64,000 nucleotides of DNA from contig NZ_CP051682.1 of assembly GCF_012849215.1 (NCBI RefSeq), positions 4,712,001 through 4,776,000 of the forward strand, in the 5' to 3' direction. Below, one piece after another: positions 1 to 8,175 of this stretch; the first letter of the stretch is position 1; each line of letters begins with the position of its first letter. Source of the DNA: Mucilaginibacter robiniae. GTDB lineage: Bacteria > Bacteroidota > Bacteroidia > Sphingobacteriales > Sphingobacteriaceae. The translations under genes and the position numbers were made by a program. The notes under the pieces were generated by a model. It saw only the letters and a program-made list of their open reading frames with translations, was not told the origin of the DNA and searched no databases.

Positions 1-77
1 TAAATGTAAATAAAAAAACTTTCCAAATTTATTTTCAAGAAAGTTTAATCTTAGTTTTTCAGCTTTATGTTTTTGTT

Positions 78-109
78 CATACTACTATTTAAGATAAAAT
101 AGTAGTATG
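78..109. terminator. 13-bp hairpin downstream of the first gene
   Basis: CATACTACTATTT (78-90) and AAATAGTAGTATG (97-109) form a perfect 13-bp stem with a 6-nt loop, 19 nt beyond the stop codon of the minus-strand gene ending at 129. Neither side has a clear T tract, so it is a candidate terminator or mRNA 3' stabiliser only. I see nothing else in bases 1-128. Confidence 0.45.
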
Positions 110-128
110 ACATTCGGCAATGCATCCA

Positions 129-884
129 TTATAGCTTTTCGGGCAAATGCCGCCAGTATCTTTTAGGTATGTGGCGCATATGTAGCTTTGTATTTTTACG
201 GGCTGGAATGTTAGCACTTTTAAAGTAATTTTTCCAAAGGTCTTGGTATAAGCTTTCGTTTTCTTGATAAGCTGAAATAACATTAGTGGGGTTTGTAGTG
301 GAAAAGTCTAATGTAATAAATTGCAAATCGTGCAAATCATAATGCAAACCGTAATTTCTTTTTATGTCATAAATAATCCACTTCTGGTCAGCATAACGAT
401 CTTTAAAATGTTTGCCTAGTAAGGGCAACACATTAAAGTCAGGCTCAATGGTTGCGTAAAAAGTTTTGTCTTGTAGCTCTTTAAATCGTACAAAGGCTTC
501 CATTCGATGCTTTTCACGCCTAACCGTACGTACAATCTCTGATAAACGTAATACATATTTATTGCCATAATCTTCCTCAACGTTGAATGGCGCATCAAAT
601 ACATAACGTATATAACCCAATATCATACCATCTTCAGACTCTACTTCTGCTAAATGAGCCGCATACAATCGTTGTAACCCTTCAGCCGAAAGCCGGCTTC
701 TTAATCCATTTAATACCCTGCCAGCCCGGCCATTGTCTGTAGTTATTTGTAGCACATCTTCAAACAAAGCCATACTTAACCACACGCCTTTTTGCAGCTT
801 TACTTGTTGAAGCCGTCGTTCGTAAATTTCGAATACTACGGTAAGCAGTCCCTCAAAAGTACCGTCATATATTAAAGTGGTCAT
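129..884 (-). CDS. DNA-metabolism protein, TIGR03915 family (radical-SAM partner)
   Basis: A 251-residue protein of the family that travels with the TIGR03916 radical SAM protein encoded immediately upstream (2-nt gap, same strand, clearly one operon). The N-terminus (MTTLIYDGTFEGLL) and the C-terminal R-N-x-x-L-H-M-R-x-x-P-x-R-Y-W segment are the family's recognisable ends. In many bacteria this protein is fused to, or encoded beside, a UdgX-type uracil-DNA glycosylase; here the protein stops after the first domain and no glycosylase gene is next to it inside the window. The pair is believed to act in DNA repair or modification, but the reaction is unknown. Family assignment is from recognition of conserved segments; the function is inference. 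Confidence 0.8.
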   Translation of the reverse strand: MTTLIYDGTFEGLLTVVFEIYERRLQQVKLQKGVWLSMALFEDVLQITTDNGRAGRVLNGLRSRLSAEGLQRLYAAHLAEVESEDGMILGYIRYVFDAPFNVEEDYGNKYVLRLSEIVRTVRREKHRMEAFVRFKELQDKTFYATIEPDFNVLPLLGKHFKDRYADQKWIIYDIKRNYGLHYDLHDLQFITLDFSTTNPTNVISAYQENESLYQDLWKNYFKSANIPARKNTKLHMRHIPKRYWRHLPEKL

Positions 885-886
885 GG

Positions 887-2143
887 TTAGAAAAGGTTAA
901 GTTGAGTGGTAGCCGTTTTAATGTATTTGCTTTGTGATTGCGATAGAATGTATTGTTTGATGGCTGTTCCGGCTAAATCGCGTCGTTCAAACTGGCGACT
1001 ATTACAAGTAATAAAGTACTTAGCCCGGTTAACCGCTATTCCTATTTTTTTAAGTTGCTCCCAATCCAACTTACCAAATTGACGGGCACTTACTATCTTT
1101 TGAGCCGATTGCACACCAATGCCAGGTACACGTAAAATCAATTGCAAATCGGCTTTATTAATATCAATAGGGAAAGCATTCAAATTGCGCAAGGCCCAGC
1201 CCAACTTAGGGTCAATATCCAAGTCGAGATGCGGATTCTGCTCATCTACTATTTCATTAACCTGAAAGCCGTAAAAACGCATCAGCCAATCAGCCTGATA
1301 TAAGCGATTTTCACGTACCATAGGTACACTGGTATTTAAAGCAGGTAAGCGATTATCGCTAATAACCGGCACATAACCTGAGTAGTAAACCCGTTTTAAA
1401 TTAAAGTTTTTATAAAAATGATTCGCTGTATGCAATACCTGCTTATCCGTTTCGGGAGTAGCGCCTACAATTACCTGTGTGCTTTGCCCAGCCGGAGCAA
1501 AGGCGGGTGCTTTTTTAAACAAAGATTTTTCTTCCGTACGCTTAATAATTTCATTTTTCAGAAAGCCCATAGGTTGTATCATATCGTGCCTATTTTTTTC
1601 AGGAGCTAGTAACTTCAACCCTTCTTCAGTAGGCATCTCCAGGTTTACGCTTAAACGATCAGCATATAGCCCGGCCTCTTGCATCAATTCATCACTGGCA
1701 CCTGGTATTGATTTCAGATGGATATAACCATTAAAATTATGTTCTGTACGCAGCTTTTTAGCTATACGTACCAAACGCTCCATGGTATAATCGGCATTAT
1801 AGAAAATACCCGAACTCAAAAATAAACCCTCAATGTAATTACGCCGGTAAAAATTGATAGTTAAATCAACTACCTCTTGTACGGTAAATGCCGCACGCTT
1901 AATATCATTGCTTTTGCGCGACACGCAATAAGCACAATCAAAAATACAGTGGTTAGTCAATAAAATTTTAAGCAACGATACACACCTACCATCCTCCGTG
2001 TAAGTATGGCAAATGCCATTGCTGGCATTACCCAAACCCTTGTTCTGGTTTTTACGTTTGCTGCCACTTGATGCACACGAAACATCATATTTGGCAGCAT
2101 CAGCTAAAATGTTCAGTTTTTCGGTAATTCGTTCGGCATTCAT
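887..2143 (-). CDS. Radical SAM protein, TIGR03916 family, putative DNA repair/modification
   Basis: A 418-residue radical SAM enzyme. The iron-sulfur motif C-x3-C-x2-C is visible as CIFDCAYC about 65 residues from the start, followed by the SAM barrel. The C-terminus carries a helix-hairpin-helix (VPGIGVQSAQKI), a non-specific DNA-binding element that supports action on nucleic acid. The open frame continues 21 codons further upstream with a hydrophobic stretch (from 2206), but the ATG at 2143 is chosen because it begins the conserved region (MNAERITEKL) and lies 6 nt after a TAATTTTG promoter box. It is first in an operon with the TIGR03915 gene and divergent from the Ohr gene. The exact substrate is unknown. 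Confidence 0.85.
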   Translation of the reverse strand: MNAERITEKLNILADAAKYDVSCASSGSKRKNQNKGLGNASNGICHTYTEDGRCVSLLKILLTNHCIFDCAYCVSRKSNDIKRAAFTVQEVVDLTINFYRRNYIEGLFLSSGIFYNADYTMERLVRIAKKLRTEHNFNGYIHLKSIPGASDELMQEAGLYADRLSVNLEMPTEEGLKLLAPEKNRHDMIQPMGFLKNEIIKRTEEKSLFKKAPAFAPAGQSTQVIVGATPETDKQVLHTANHFYKNFNLKRVYYSGYVPVISDNRLPALNTSVPMVRENRLYQADWLMRFYGFQVNEIVDEQNPHLDLDIDPKLGWALRNLNAFPIDINKADLQLILRVPGIGVQSAQKIVSARQFGKLDWEQLKKIGIAVNRAKYFITCNSRQFERRDLAGTAIKQYILSQSQSKYIKTATTQLNLF

Positions 2144-2149
2144 ATTAAT

Positions 2150-2178
2150 CAAAATTACTAATATTTTTAGCAAAACAA
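2150..2178 (-). promoter_or_regulatory. Bacteroidota-type promoter of the radical SAM operon
   Basis: On the minus strand TTG (2178-2176), an 18-nt spacer and TAATTTTG (2157-2150) fit the TTG-N(about 19)-TAnnTTTG consensus of the Bacteroidota primary sigma factor. The box ends 6 nt before the ATG at 2143, so the transcript would be leaderless or nearly so. Confidence 0.5.
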
Positions 2179-2238
2179 TATTAATGCCAACAAAACTTTT
2201 CCACACTGATGCAGGTTTGAATTGAAAAGAAAACTAAC

Positions 2239-2652
2239 ATGGAGAAAGTTTATACCGCTGTGGTTACAGCCAAAGGAGGCCGTGATGGTCATATAAAATC
2301 ATCAGACGGGGTGATTGATTTAGACTTGAAGAAACCTAAAGAAATGGGTGGCGAAGGTGGAAACTATACTAATCCTGAACAATTATTTGCTGGCGCATAC
2401 GGTGCCTGTTATTTAGGTGCTTTAGGAACTATAGCCAAGCACGACGGCGTTGATGTAAGCGAAGCTACTGCCGAAGTACACGTAAGTTTTAATAAGGATG
2501 GGAATGCTTATGCTCTTTCTGCCGAATTGCATGTGCATATACCCGGCAAAAGCTTGGATGAAACTCAGCAACTGGCTGATAAAGCACATCGGGCCTGCCC
2601 TTATTCAAAAGCAGTTCGGGGTAATATTGAGGTAAAAGTACTTGCAGTATAA
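2239..2652 (+). CDS. ohr: Organic hydroperoxide resistance protein, Ohr subfamily of OsmC
   Basis: A 137-residue Ohr/OsmC thiol peroxidase that reduces organic hydroperoxides to alcohols in the cytoplasm. It is full length for the family. The two redox cysteines are visible: Cys in ACYLGAL (about residue 57) and Cys in ACPYSKAVRGN (about residue 121). The N-terminal VYTAVVTAKGGRDGH and the NPEQLFAGAYGACY block are typical of Ohr rather than OsmC. It is monocistronic, divergent from the radical SAM operon, and ends at a hairpin shared with bioB. No MarR/OhrR regulator gene is adjacent. Confidence 0.93.
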   Translation: MEKVYTAVVTAKGGRDGHIKSSDGVIDLDLKKPKEMGGEGGNYTNPEQLFAGAYGACYLGALGTIAKHDGVDVSEATAEVHVSFNKDGNAYALSAELHVHIPGKSLDETQQLADKAHRACPYSKAVRGNIEVKVLAV

Positions 2653-2692
2653 GCTGCTAAAGAAGAAAGCACATTTATATATCATAAACGAC

Positions 2693-2740
2693 AATCGAGC
2701 AATCTCCTAGCTTTTATAAATGCATGGAGATTGCTTGATT
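2693..2740. terminator. Shared terminator between ohr and bioB
   Basis: A stem of about 15 bp (2693-2707 with 2726-2740, one G-T wobble, core AGCAATCTCC/GGAGATTGCT) with an 18-nt loop lies between the convergent ohr and bioB genes and can serve both strands. Confidence 0.6.
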
Positions 2741-2757
2741 ATCGCTTAAAAACAAAT

Positions 2758-3768
2758 TTATACTTCAGCTACTTCCTGTTGTTGCTCGGCTACTTGGTTT
2801 AGACGGCCATTTTTGAATGCCGGACGTGGTGTTAAGCCTAATAGCTCAAACATAGCCATATCATCACTAAAAGACGGATTAGGCGTAGTTAACAACTTTT
2901 CGCCTGCAAAAATAGAGCTGGCACCGGCCATAAAGCATAAAGCTTGTTCAACTGTACTCATTTCTGTACGACCAGCAGATAAACGTACTGCCGATTTTGG
3001 CATAATGATACGTGCTGTAGCAATCATGCGTACCATGTCCCAAACGGATACACGTGGCTGTGCTTCTAATGGTGTTCCTTGGATAGGAACTAAAGCATTT
3101 ACAGGCACTGATTCGGGGTGCTTAGGTAAGTTTGACAACGTTTTCAGCATCGATATACGATCTTCTACCGTTTCGCCTAAACCGATAATACCGCCGCTAC
3201 AAACTGTAATTTTTGCCTTACGTACATTCTCCAGGGTTTGTAAACGATCATCGTAAGTACGGGTAGTAATAATACGTTTGTAGTCTTCTTCTGAAGTATC
3301 CAAGTTATGGTTATAAGCATACAAACCAGCATCAGCCAAGCGTTGTGCCTGATGCTCATTCAGCATCCCTAAGGTACAGCAAACTTCCATATCCAGTTCA
3401 TTCACTGCTTTTACCATCTCAATTACTTTATCAAAGTCGCGGTTATCACGTACTTCGCGCCAGGCCGCACCCATACACAGGCGTGAAGCACCAGCTGCTT
3501 TAGCCTTTTCAGCAGCAGCTACTACCTCTTCTTTAGGCAGAATAGCATGCACATTTACGCCGGTTTGGTAACGCGCAGCCTGCGGGCAATAAGCACAATC
3601 TTCAGGGCAGCCACCGGTTTTTACCGAAATAAGCGAGCTGATTTGTACTTCAGCGTAATCTTTATTTTCGCGGTGCACAGTAGCCGCACGGTATATCAAG
3701 TCCAATAATGGAGAATGATAAATTTCTGCAATCTCTTCTTTTGTCCAGTTATGTCTAACTTCAGCCAT
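2758..3768 (-). CDS. bioB: Biotin synthase
   Basis: A 336-residue radical SAM enzyme inserting sulfur into dethiobiotin, the last step of biotin synthesis. The SAM cluster motif C-x3-C-x2-C is present as CPEDCAYC near residue 55, together with the family blocks CMGAAWREVRDNRDF, CCTLGML, YNHNLDTS and SAGRTEM, which carry the Cys and Arg ligands of the second iron-sulfur cluster. A second in-frame ATG two codons upstream (3774) is possible; the one at 3768 begins the conserved N-terminus. It stands apart from bioF and bioD, which lie about 36 kb away in this window, and no bioA or bioC is visible. A promoter-like TTG-N18-TAAATTTG lies upstream. Confidence 0.96.
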   Translation of the reverse strand: MAEVRHNWTKEEIAEIYHSPLLDLIYRAATVHRENKDYAEVQISSLISVKTGGCPEDCAYCPQAARYQTGVNVHAILPKEEVVAAAEKAKAAGASRLCMGAAWREVRDNRDFDKVIEMVKAVNELDMEVCCTLGMLNEHQAQRLADAGLYAYNHNLDTSEEDYKRIITTRTYDDRLQTLENVRKAKITVCSGGIIGLGETVEDRISMLKTLSNLPKHPESVPVNALVPIQGTPLEAQPRVSVWDMVRMIATARIIMPKSAVRLSAGRTEMSTVEQALCFMAGASSIFAGEKLLTTPNPSFSDDMAMFELLGLTPRPAFKNGRLNQVAEQQQEVAEV

Positions 3769-3791
3769 GAGCATTCAAATATTAGTAGTGG

Positions 3792-3820
3792 CAAATTTAC
3801 AATAAAAGCTTTGTTGCCAA
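3792..3820 (-). promoter_or_regulatory. Promoter of bioB
   Basis: Minus strand TTG (3820-3818), an 18-nt spacer and TAAATTTG (3799-3792) match the Bacteroidota promoter consensus, 23 nt upstream of the bioB ATG. It partly overlaps the end of the upstream mgtE gene, so bioB can be expressed separately from mgtE. Confidence 0.5.
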
Positions 3821-5146
3821 CCATAATGGCAATAAAAAGCCTATACAATCGGTAAAAGTAGTAATAATGATGGAGGAAGCCACTGCCGGATCAATACCTA
3901 CCCGTTTTAATATGAGTGGAATGGTAGCACCAGTAAGGCCGGCAACAATCAGGTTTCCTGTCATGGCTAAAAACAAGGCTAAACCCAACTTGGGATTAGC
4001 ATCATACAGCAAAGCCACTATGAAAACAATCACGCCGTTGGCAGCTCCATTAATCATGCCTACTAAAAACTCTTTTAAAACGGTATTATAAGCCTGCTTA
4101 TCTGTTAAGTCACTTAGCGAAATACGCCTTACTGTTACCGCTAAGGCTTGTGTGGCTGCATTGCCGCCCATGCCAGCTATGATAGTCATGTATGCTGCAA
4201 TAACAGGCAGTTTGGCTGCTGTAGCATCAAAATGCCGGATAACGGAAGCTGCCAGGAAAGCTGTACCTAAATTAATAACTAACCAGGGCAAACGGCTTTT
4301 TACCGCATCCTGCCAGCCACCGCTTAACTCTTCATCTTCCGACACGCCGGATATTTTTAAAATATCTTCCGTGTTTTCTTCCTCCATTACGTCAATGATG
4401 TCATCAACCGTAATACGGCCCAACAGCTTCATATCGTCATTAACAACGGGTATGCTGGTTAAATTATATTGTGAAATAAGCTTAGCAACTTCTTCCTGGT
4501 CCAGATCAGCTTTAACAAATACAAAGTCGGTATTTACCAATTCTTCTACCCTAACCTGACGGCGGGCTTTTATAATATCTTTAATTGATAAAATACCTTT
4601 AAGCTCACCGATATCATTAACTCCATACAAAGTATAGAATTCTTCCATTTGTTCAGATTGGCGGATGATTTCTTCCAATGCTTCATTTTTGGTTAAATTT
4701 ACATTCACCTTAATCAGGTCAGTGTTCATTAAACCACCCGCAGTATCTTCCTGGTAAGTTAACAGTGTACGAATGTTGGTGGCATCTTCCTGGTCTATTC
4801 CATCCAGAATCTCCTGCTGCTCACTTTCACCCAGCTGTGAAATAATATCGGTGGCATCATCGTAATCCAGCTCTTCAACAATCTCTGAACGTTTTTCTTT
4901 ATCCAGATTAATCAGCAATTCGGCCGGATGATGTTCTTCATCCATTTCAGAGATAACCTCCGAAGCTTCTACTGCCGGCAGAATTTTAATAATTCGTTCC
5001 CGTTCTTCTGGTTGCAGCTTTTCAAACAGAATGGCAATCTCAGAGGTATGATATTGTTGCAGAACCTGTTGTAGTTCAGCATCGCTGTTTTCAAGCGCAG
5101 TTTTTAGGCGTAATAGGTCTGATTTATCAATATCAAAAGATTGCAT
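3797..5146 (-). CDS. mgtE: Magnesium transporter MgtE
   Basis: A 449-residue MgtE-type magnesium channel of the inner membrane. In order it has the acidic N-terminal superhelical domain (about residues 1-130, with repeats such as LINLDKEKRSEIVEELDYDDATDII), a tandem CBS pair (about 135-260), a plug helix, and a C-terminal five-helix membrane domain with the conserved GMGGNAATQALAVTVRR filter-side segment. An upstream in-frame ATG at 5185 lies inside the preceding gene's terminator, so the ATG at 5146 (MQSFDIDKSDLL) is preferred. Mg2+ binding by the N and CBS domains gates such channels. A second, unrelated Mg transporter (corA) lies at 14659. Confidence 0.93.
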   Translation of the reverse strand: MQSFDIDKSDLLRLKTALENSDAELQQVLQQYHTSEIAILFEKLQPEERERIIKILPAVEASEVISEMDEEHHPAELLINLDKEKRSEIVEELDYDDATDIISQLGESEQQEILDGIDQEDATNIRTLLTYQEDTAGGLMNTDLIKVNVNLTKNEALEEIIRQSEQMEEFYTLYGVNDIGELKGILSIKDIIKARRQVRVEELVNTDFVFVKADLDQEEVAKLISQYNLTSIPVVNDDMKLLGRITVDDIIDVMEEENTEDILKISGVSEDEELSGGWQDAVKSRLPWLVINLGTAFLAASVIRHFDATAAKLPVIAAYMTIIAGMGGNAATQALAVTVRRISLSDLTDKQAYNTVLKEFLVGMINGAANGVIVFIVALLYDANPKLGLALFLAMTGNLIVAGLTGATIPLILKRVGIDPAVASSIIITTFTDCIGFLLPLWLATKLLL

Positions 5147-5185
5147 GCACGCCCAAGTTACAAAATATGGCTTAATGCAGCACAA

Positions 5186-5213
5186 AAAAGGGTAATATTG
5201 CTATTACCCTTTT
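5186..5213 (-). terminator. Rho-independent terminator after the 92-residue gene
   Basis: A perfect 12-bp stem (AAAAGGGTAATA with TATTACCCTTTT) and 4-nt loop. Read on the minus strand it is followed by a T run, so it ends the transcript of the gene stopping at 5242. Confidence 0.75.
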
Positions 5214-5241
5214 GTTAAAACCCCTCTAGCTAACTGTTAAG

Positions 5242-5520
5242 TTAAGCTACCTTTTGCAGTTTGTAAGAAGTATTTTCATGATTGATAACCAACTCATTGT
5301 GATCAATAGACTCAATAATAATCTTACGTTCACCCAAGCGGTCATAATTGTGTATCAGTAAGTACAAGTTATCGTCATTTTTAATTAAACGGAAAGGCGA
5401 TACAATAGTCCCCGCGGGCTTCGTTTCCTTAAAAAAGCTAATTTTTAGTAAATGCTTAACAAAATCAAACTCGAATCTCCTCTCATCTTCGAGATAGATT
5501 CCAATAGGTAAGCTGTTCAT
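5242..5520 (-). CDS. Small protein of unknown function (92 aa)
   Basis: I do not recognise the family. The protein is soluble-looking, with alternating beta-like segments (ISFFKET, NLYLLIHNYD, RKIIIESI, ELVINH) and no signal peptide, cysteines or membrane segment. It is monocistronic: it has its own terminator at 5186-5213 and a gap of about 90 bp to the upstream yigZ. Codon use looks like its neighbours, so it is probably a real lineage-specific gene rather than a chance frame. Confidence 0.65.
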   Translation of the reverse strand: MNSLPIGIYLEDERRFEFDFVKHLLKISFFKETKPAGTIVSPFRLIKNDDNLYLLIHNYDRLGERKIIIESIDHNELVINHENTSYKLQKVA

Positions 5521-5611
5521 GTTCTTAAATAGGTTAGAAGTAAATGTTGTACCAAGTTAATAATATATTTGCCCAAATGCAAATTATTTACTTCTATATT
5601 CTAGGAATGTT

Positions 5612-6226
5612 CTAGCTGCTAAAATTATATTTTATCTGTACGTTTTTGATTGTCTCTAAACGTTTTAGAATTTGATTTACACTTGATTTTCTTAACTCCA
5701 GCTTAACAGAGCACTGATTGTCGGATACTTGCTGTAATACGTTAATACGCTCTTCCTTAATTATCCTCATCACTTCGTTCATTTGAATATAATCAAATGT
5801 AATGGTGTAAATATCGGTACTCACCTTTTCAGTAATGCCTGCTTGCTGTAAAGCTTGCTCAGCCGCCGTTTTGTAAGCATTGATTAAGCCGGGTACGCCC
5901 AATAACTTACCGCCAAAATACCGCACTACCACAATTAAGGTATTGGTTACATTTTTAGATAATAGTACATTTAATATAGGACGACCAGCGGTGCCCGAAG
6001 GTTCGCCATCATCATTAATTTTAAACACCGTGCGATCTGGACTGAGCCGTAATGCCCAGCAGTGATGATTGGCTTTCGGATGCAGTGCTTTAAGTTGCAA
6101 AATATGCGGCTTAACCTCTGCCTCATTAGTAATCGGGAATATGTAAGCAATAAACTTACTACCTCGATCGGTAAATACGGCTTCGGCTTGCTGGCTAACT
6201 GTTAAGTAAGTATCGTCAAATAACAT
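5612..6226 (-). CDS. YigZ/IMPACT family protein
   Basis: A 204-residue cytosolic protein of the YigZ/IMPACT (UPF0029) family. The N-terminal domain holds the family signature around KANHHCWALR, NDDGEPSGTAGRPIL and VVRYFGGKLLGVPGLINAY; the C-terminal part is the smaller DUF1949-type domain. Eukaryotic IMPACT regulates the Gcn2 kinase, while the bacterial role is unsettled. Its ATG overlaps the 3' end of ribD by 11 nt, so the two are probably translationally coupled; the link to riboflavin synthesis is unexplained. Confidence 0.88.
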   Translation of the reverse strand: MLFDDTYLTVSQQAEAVFTDRGSKFIAYIFPITNEAEVKPHILQLKALHPKANHHCWALRLSPDRTVFKINDDGEPSGTAGRPILNVLLSKNVTNTLIVVVRYFGGKLLGVPGLINAYKTAAEQALQQAGITEKVSTDIYTITFDYIQMNEVMRIIKEERINVLQQVSDNQCSVKLELRKSSVNQILKRLETIKNVQIKYNFSS

Positions 6227-7268
6227 GGTTTTGCATTATTTCAAGTTGGTCAGAACCAACATCTTGCCGGGCGATGGTTGTACCTAAAATCTGTGGCGCT
6301 GCAATACCTTTGCCCAGCTTGGATGTCCCGGTAAAAATACGTGCCTCATCCCACAAGTCAGCTTCAATAAAAGCAGACAAAGTACGAGCACCACCTTCAA
6401 TTATAATTGATTGAATATCTTGCAAATACAACTGGTATATAATATATTGAGGCACATAGTAATCGAAGCTTTCTAAAGCGATAAACTTGTTCTTACCTTC
6501 AATATCTGTTTTAATTTCATTAAAAATCAAAGTCTCAGCAGCGTTATCAAATAAGTGAAGATGAGGATCTAGTTGTAAACGCCGATCTATAACTACGCGC
6601 TTTGGTGCTCTGCCTTGCCAATAGCGTACGTTTAATTGTGGGTTATCGATACGTGCTGTATTGGTCCCTATTAAAACAGCATCTTCTTCTGTACGCCATT
6701 TATGTACCAGTTGTCTAGCTTCTGCACCCGTTATCCAATACTGAGCATTGTTATCGGGAGCAAAAAAGCCATCAACCGTTTGAGCCCATTTTAAAATAAT
6801 GTACGGGCGTTGTTGCCGAACATGGGTAAAAAAACGCTTGTTAAGCATCTGACACTCTTGTTCTAAAACACCTACAATGACTTCATGACCGGCTTGTAGC
6901 AGCTTTTCAATACCTTTGCCATCCACCTGATCAAACGGGTCACGACAACCTACCACAACTTGTGGTATTTGATGCTTAATAAGCAGATCAGCACAAGGAG
7001 GTGTTTTACCATAGTGCGCGCAAGGCTCCAGTGAAACATAAATTGTTGCTTGCTGTAGCAATGTTTCGGCATCTGTATAGTTTTGCAATACTTGGTTTAC
7101 CGCATTTACTTCAGCATGTGCCTGACCATATTTTTGATGGTAACCTTCTCCAATAATTTTACCCTGATGCACAATAACGGCACCTACCATAGGGTTCGGA
7201 CTTACATAACCAGCGCCTAGTTGTGCCAACTGCAGGCAGCGTTGCATATAAATTTCGTGTTGTGCCAT
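6216..7268 (-). CDS. ribD: Bifunctional riboflavin biosynthesis deaminase/reductase RibD
   Basis: A 350-residue fusion catalysing the second and third steps of riboflavin synthesis: deamination of diaminohydroxyphosphoribosylaminopyrimidine, then reduction of the ribosyl side chain. The N-terminal cytidine-deaminase-like domain shows zinc ligands in HAEVNAV and in the C-x8-C motif CAHYGKTPPC; the C-terminal domain (about 145-350) is the NADPH reductase, with ILKWAQTVDGFFA and IIEGGARTLSAF. The frame is open to 7304, but the ATG at 7268 begins the conserved region (MAQHEIYMQRCL) and avoids overlap with prmC. It is divergent from prmC and upstream of, and overlapping, yigZ. Confidence 0.94.
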   Translation of the reverse strand: MAQHEIYMQRCLQLAQLGAGYVSPNPMVGAVIVHQGKIIGEGYHQKYGQAHAEVNAVNQVLQNYTDAETLLQQATIYVSLEPCAHYGKTPPCADLLIKHQIPQVVVGCRDPFDQVDGKGIEKLLQAGHEVIVGVLEQECQMLNKRFFTHVRQQRPYIILKWAQTVDGFFAPDNNAQYWITGAEARQLVHKWRTEEDAVLIGTNTARIDNPQLNVRYWQGRAPKRVVIDRRLQLDPHLHLFDNAAETLIFNEIKTDIEGKNKFIALESFDYYVPQYIIYQLYLQDIQSIIIEGGARTLSAFIEADLWDEARIFTGTSKLGKGIAAPQILGTTIARQDVGSDQLEIMQNHVI

Positions 7269-7272
7269 CGTA

Positions 7273-7280
7273 CAAAAGTA
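7273..7280 (-). promoter_or_regulatory. -7 box in front of ribD
   Basis: TACTTTTG on the minus strand ends 4 nt before the ribD ATG. No TTG is found at the usual upstream distance, so only half of the promoter is supported. It also argues for the start at 7268. Confidence 0.4.
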
Positions 7281-7302
7281 GCTTTTTCTGTTTCTTTGTA
7301 GC

Positions 7303-8172
7303 ATGCAAACGGTGAAACAGGTTTATGAAGCCTATCAAAACAGTTTAAAAAGTGTATACGATGTACGTGAGATTGAAGCTATAACTAACTTATCCATAGG
7401 CAGTATAATTCGTCTGCCTAAAGCTCAGCTCAAAGCTTTTCCTGATCGAGAACTTAATGATGAACAAATAGATCAGTTAAACTCAATATTAAATGCTTTA
7501 CAAACCGGTGAACCTTTACAGTACATTCTAGGTCATACTGAATTTTACGGGTTAAGCTTTAACGTTAACCCTAGTGTGCTTATACCCCGCCCTGAAACTG
7601 AAGAATTGGTACATTGGATTTTGGAGACTGTCATCAACAACAAAGCTATCAAACAAAACATTTTAGATATTGGGACTGGAAGTGGCTGCATTGCTGTTAC
7701 TTTAAAGCATAAATTGAAAAATAGCGTAGTGGCTGCATTAGATATATCACCTGCTGCATTACAGACAGCTAAACAGAATGCAGACCTGAATCAGGTTGAA
7801 ATCAACTTTCAGGAAACGAATATTTTAAATTGGAAACCAACTGAGATTACACAGGAACTTTATACTTTAATTGTTAGCAATCCGCCTTATGTAACAGAGA
7901 CAGACAAGCAGCAAATGCACCGCAACGTAACCGATTTTGAACCACATACGGCATTGTTTGTTCTGGAAACTAATCCATTGCTGTTTTATAATGCTATAGC
8001 AGATTTTGCAAGTCAGCATTTAACCAAAGGTGGTTACCTCTTCTTTGAAATCAATGAATCTTACGGCCAACAAACAGTTAATATGTTAACCCATAAATTA
8101 TTTATCAACATTGAGTTAAGAAAAGACATGTTGGGTAAAGACCGGATGATAAAAGCTATATGGCCGATGTAA
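7303..8172 (+). CDS. prmC: Release factor glutamine methyltransferase
   Basis: A 289-residue SAM-dependent enzyme that N5-methylates the GGQ glutamine of peptide-chain release factors. The N-terminal helical domain is followed by the Rossmann methyltransferase domain with DIGTGSGCIAVTLK (SAM binding, about residue 124) and the catalytic SNPPYV motif (about 195). FYGLSFNVNPSVLIPRPETEELV before the SAM motif is the typical PrmC linker. Length is normal. It is divergent from ribD and ends 3 nt from the convergent recombinase gene. Confidence 0.95.
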   Translation: MQTVKQVYEAYQNSLKSVYDVREIEAITNLSIGSIIRLPKAQLKAFPDRELNDEQIDQLNSILNALQTGEPLQYILGHTEFYGLSFNVNPSVLIPRPETEELVHWILETVINNKAIKQNILDIGTGSGCIAVTLKHKLKNSVVAALDISPAALQTAKQNADLNQVEINFQETNILNWKPTEITQELYTLIVSNPPYVTETDKQQMHRNVTDFEPHTALFVLETNPLLFYNAIADFASQHLTKGGYLFFEINESYGQQTVNMLTHKLFINIELRKDMLGKDRMIKAIWPM

Positions 8173-8175
8173 ATT

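Noticed and set aside
89..283. A 64-codon minus-strand open frame at the left edge
   Set aside because: Overlaps the TIGR03915 gene in another frame and has no family features.
4152..4559. A 135-codon plus-strand open frame
   Set aside because: Antisense to mgtE, Ser/Met-rich translation typical of a shadow frame.
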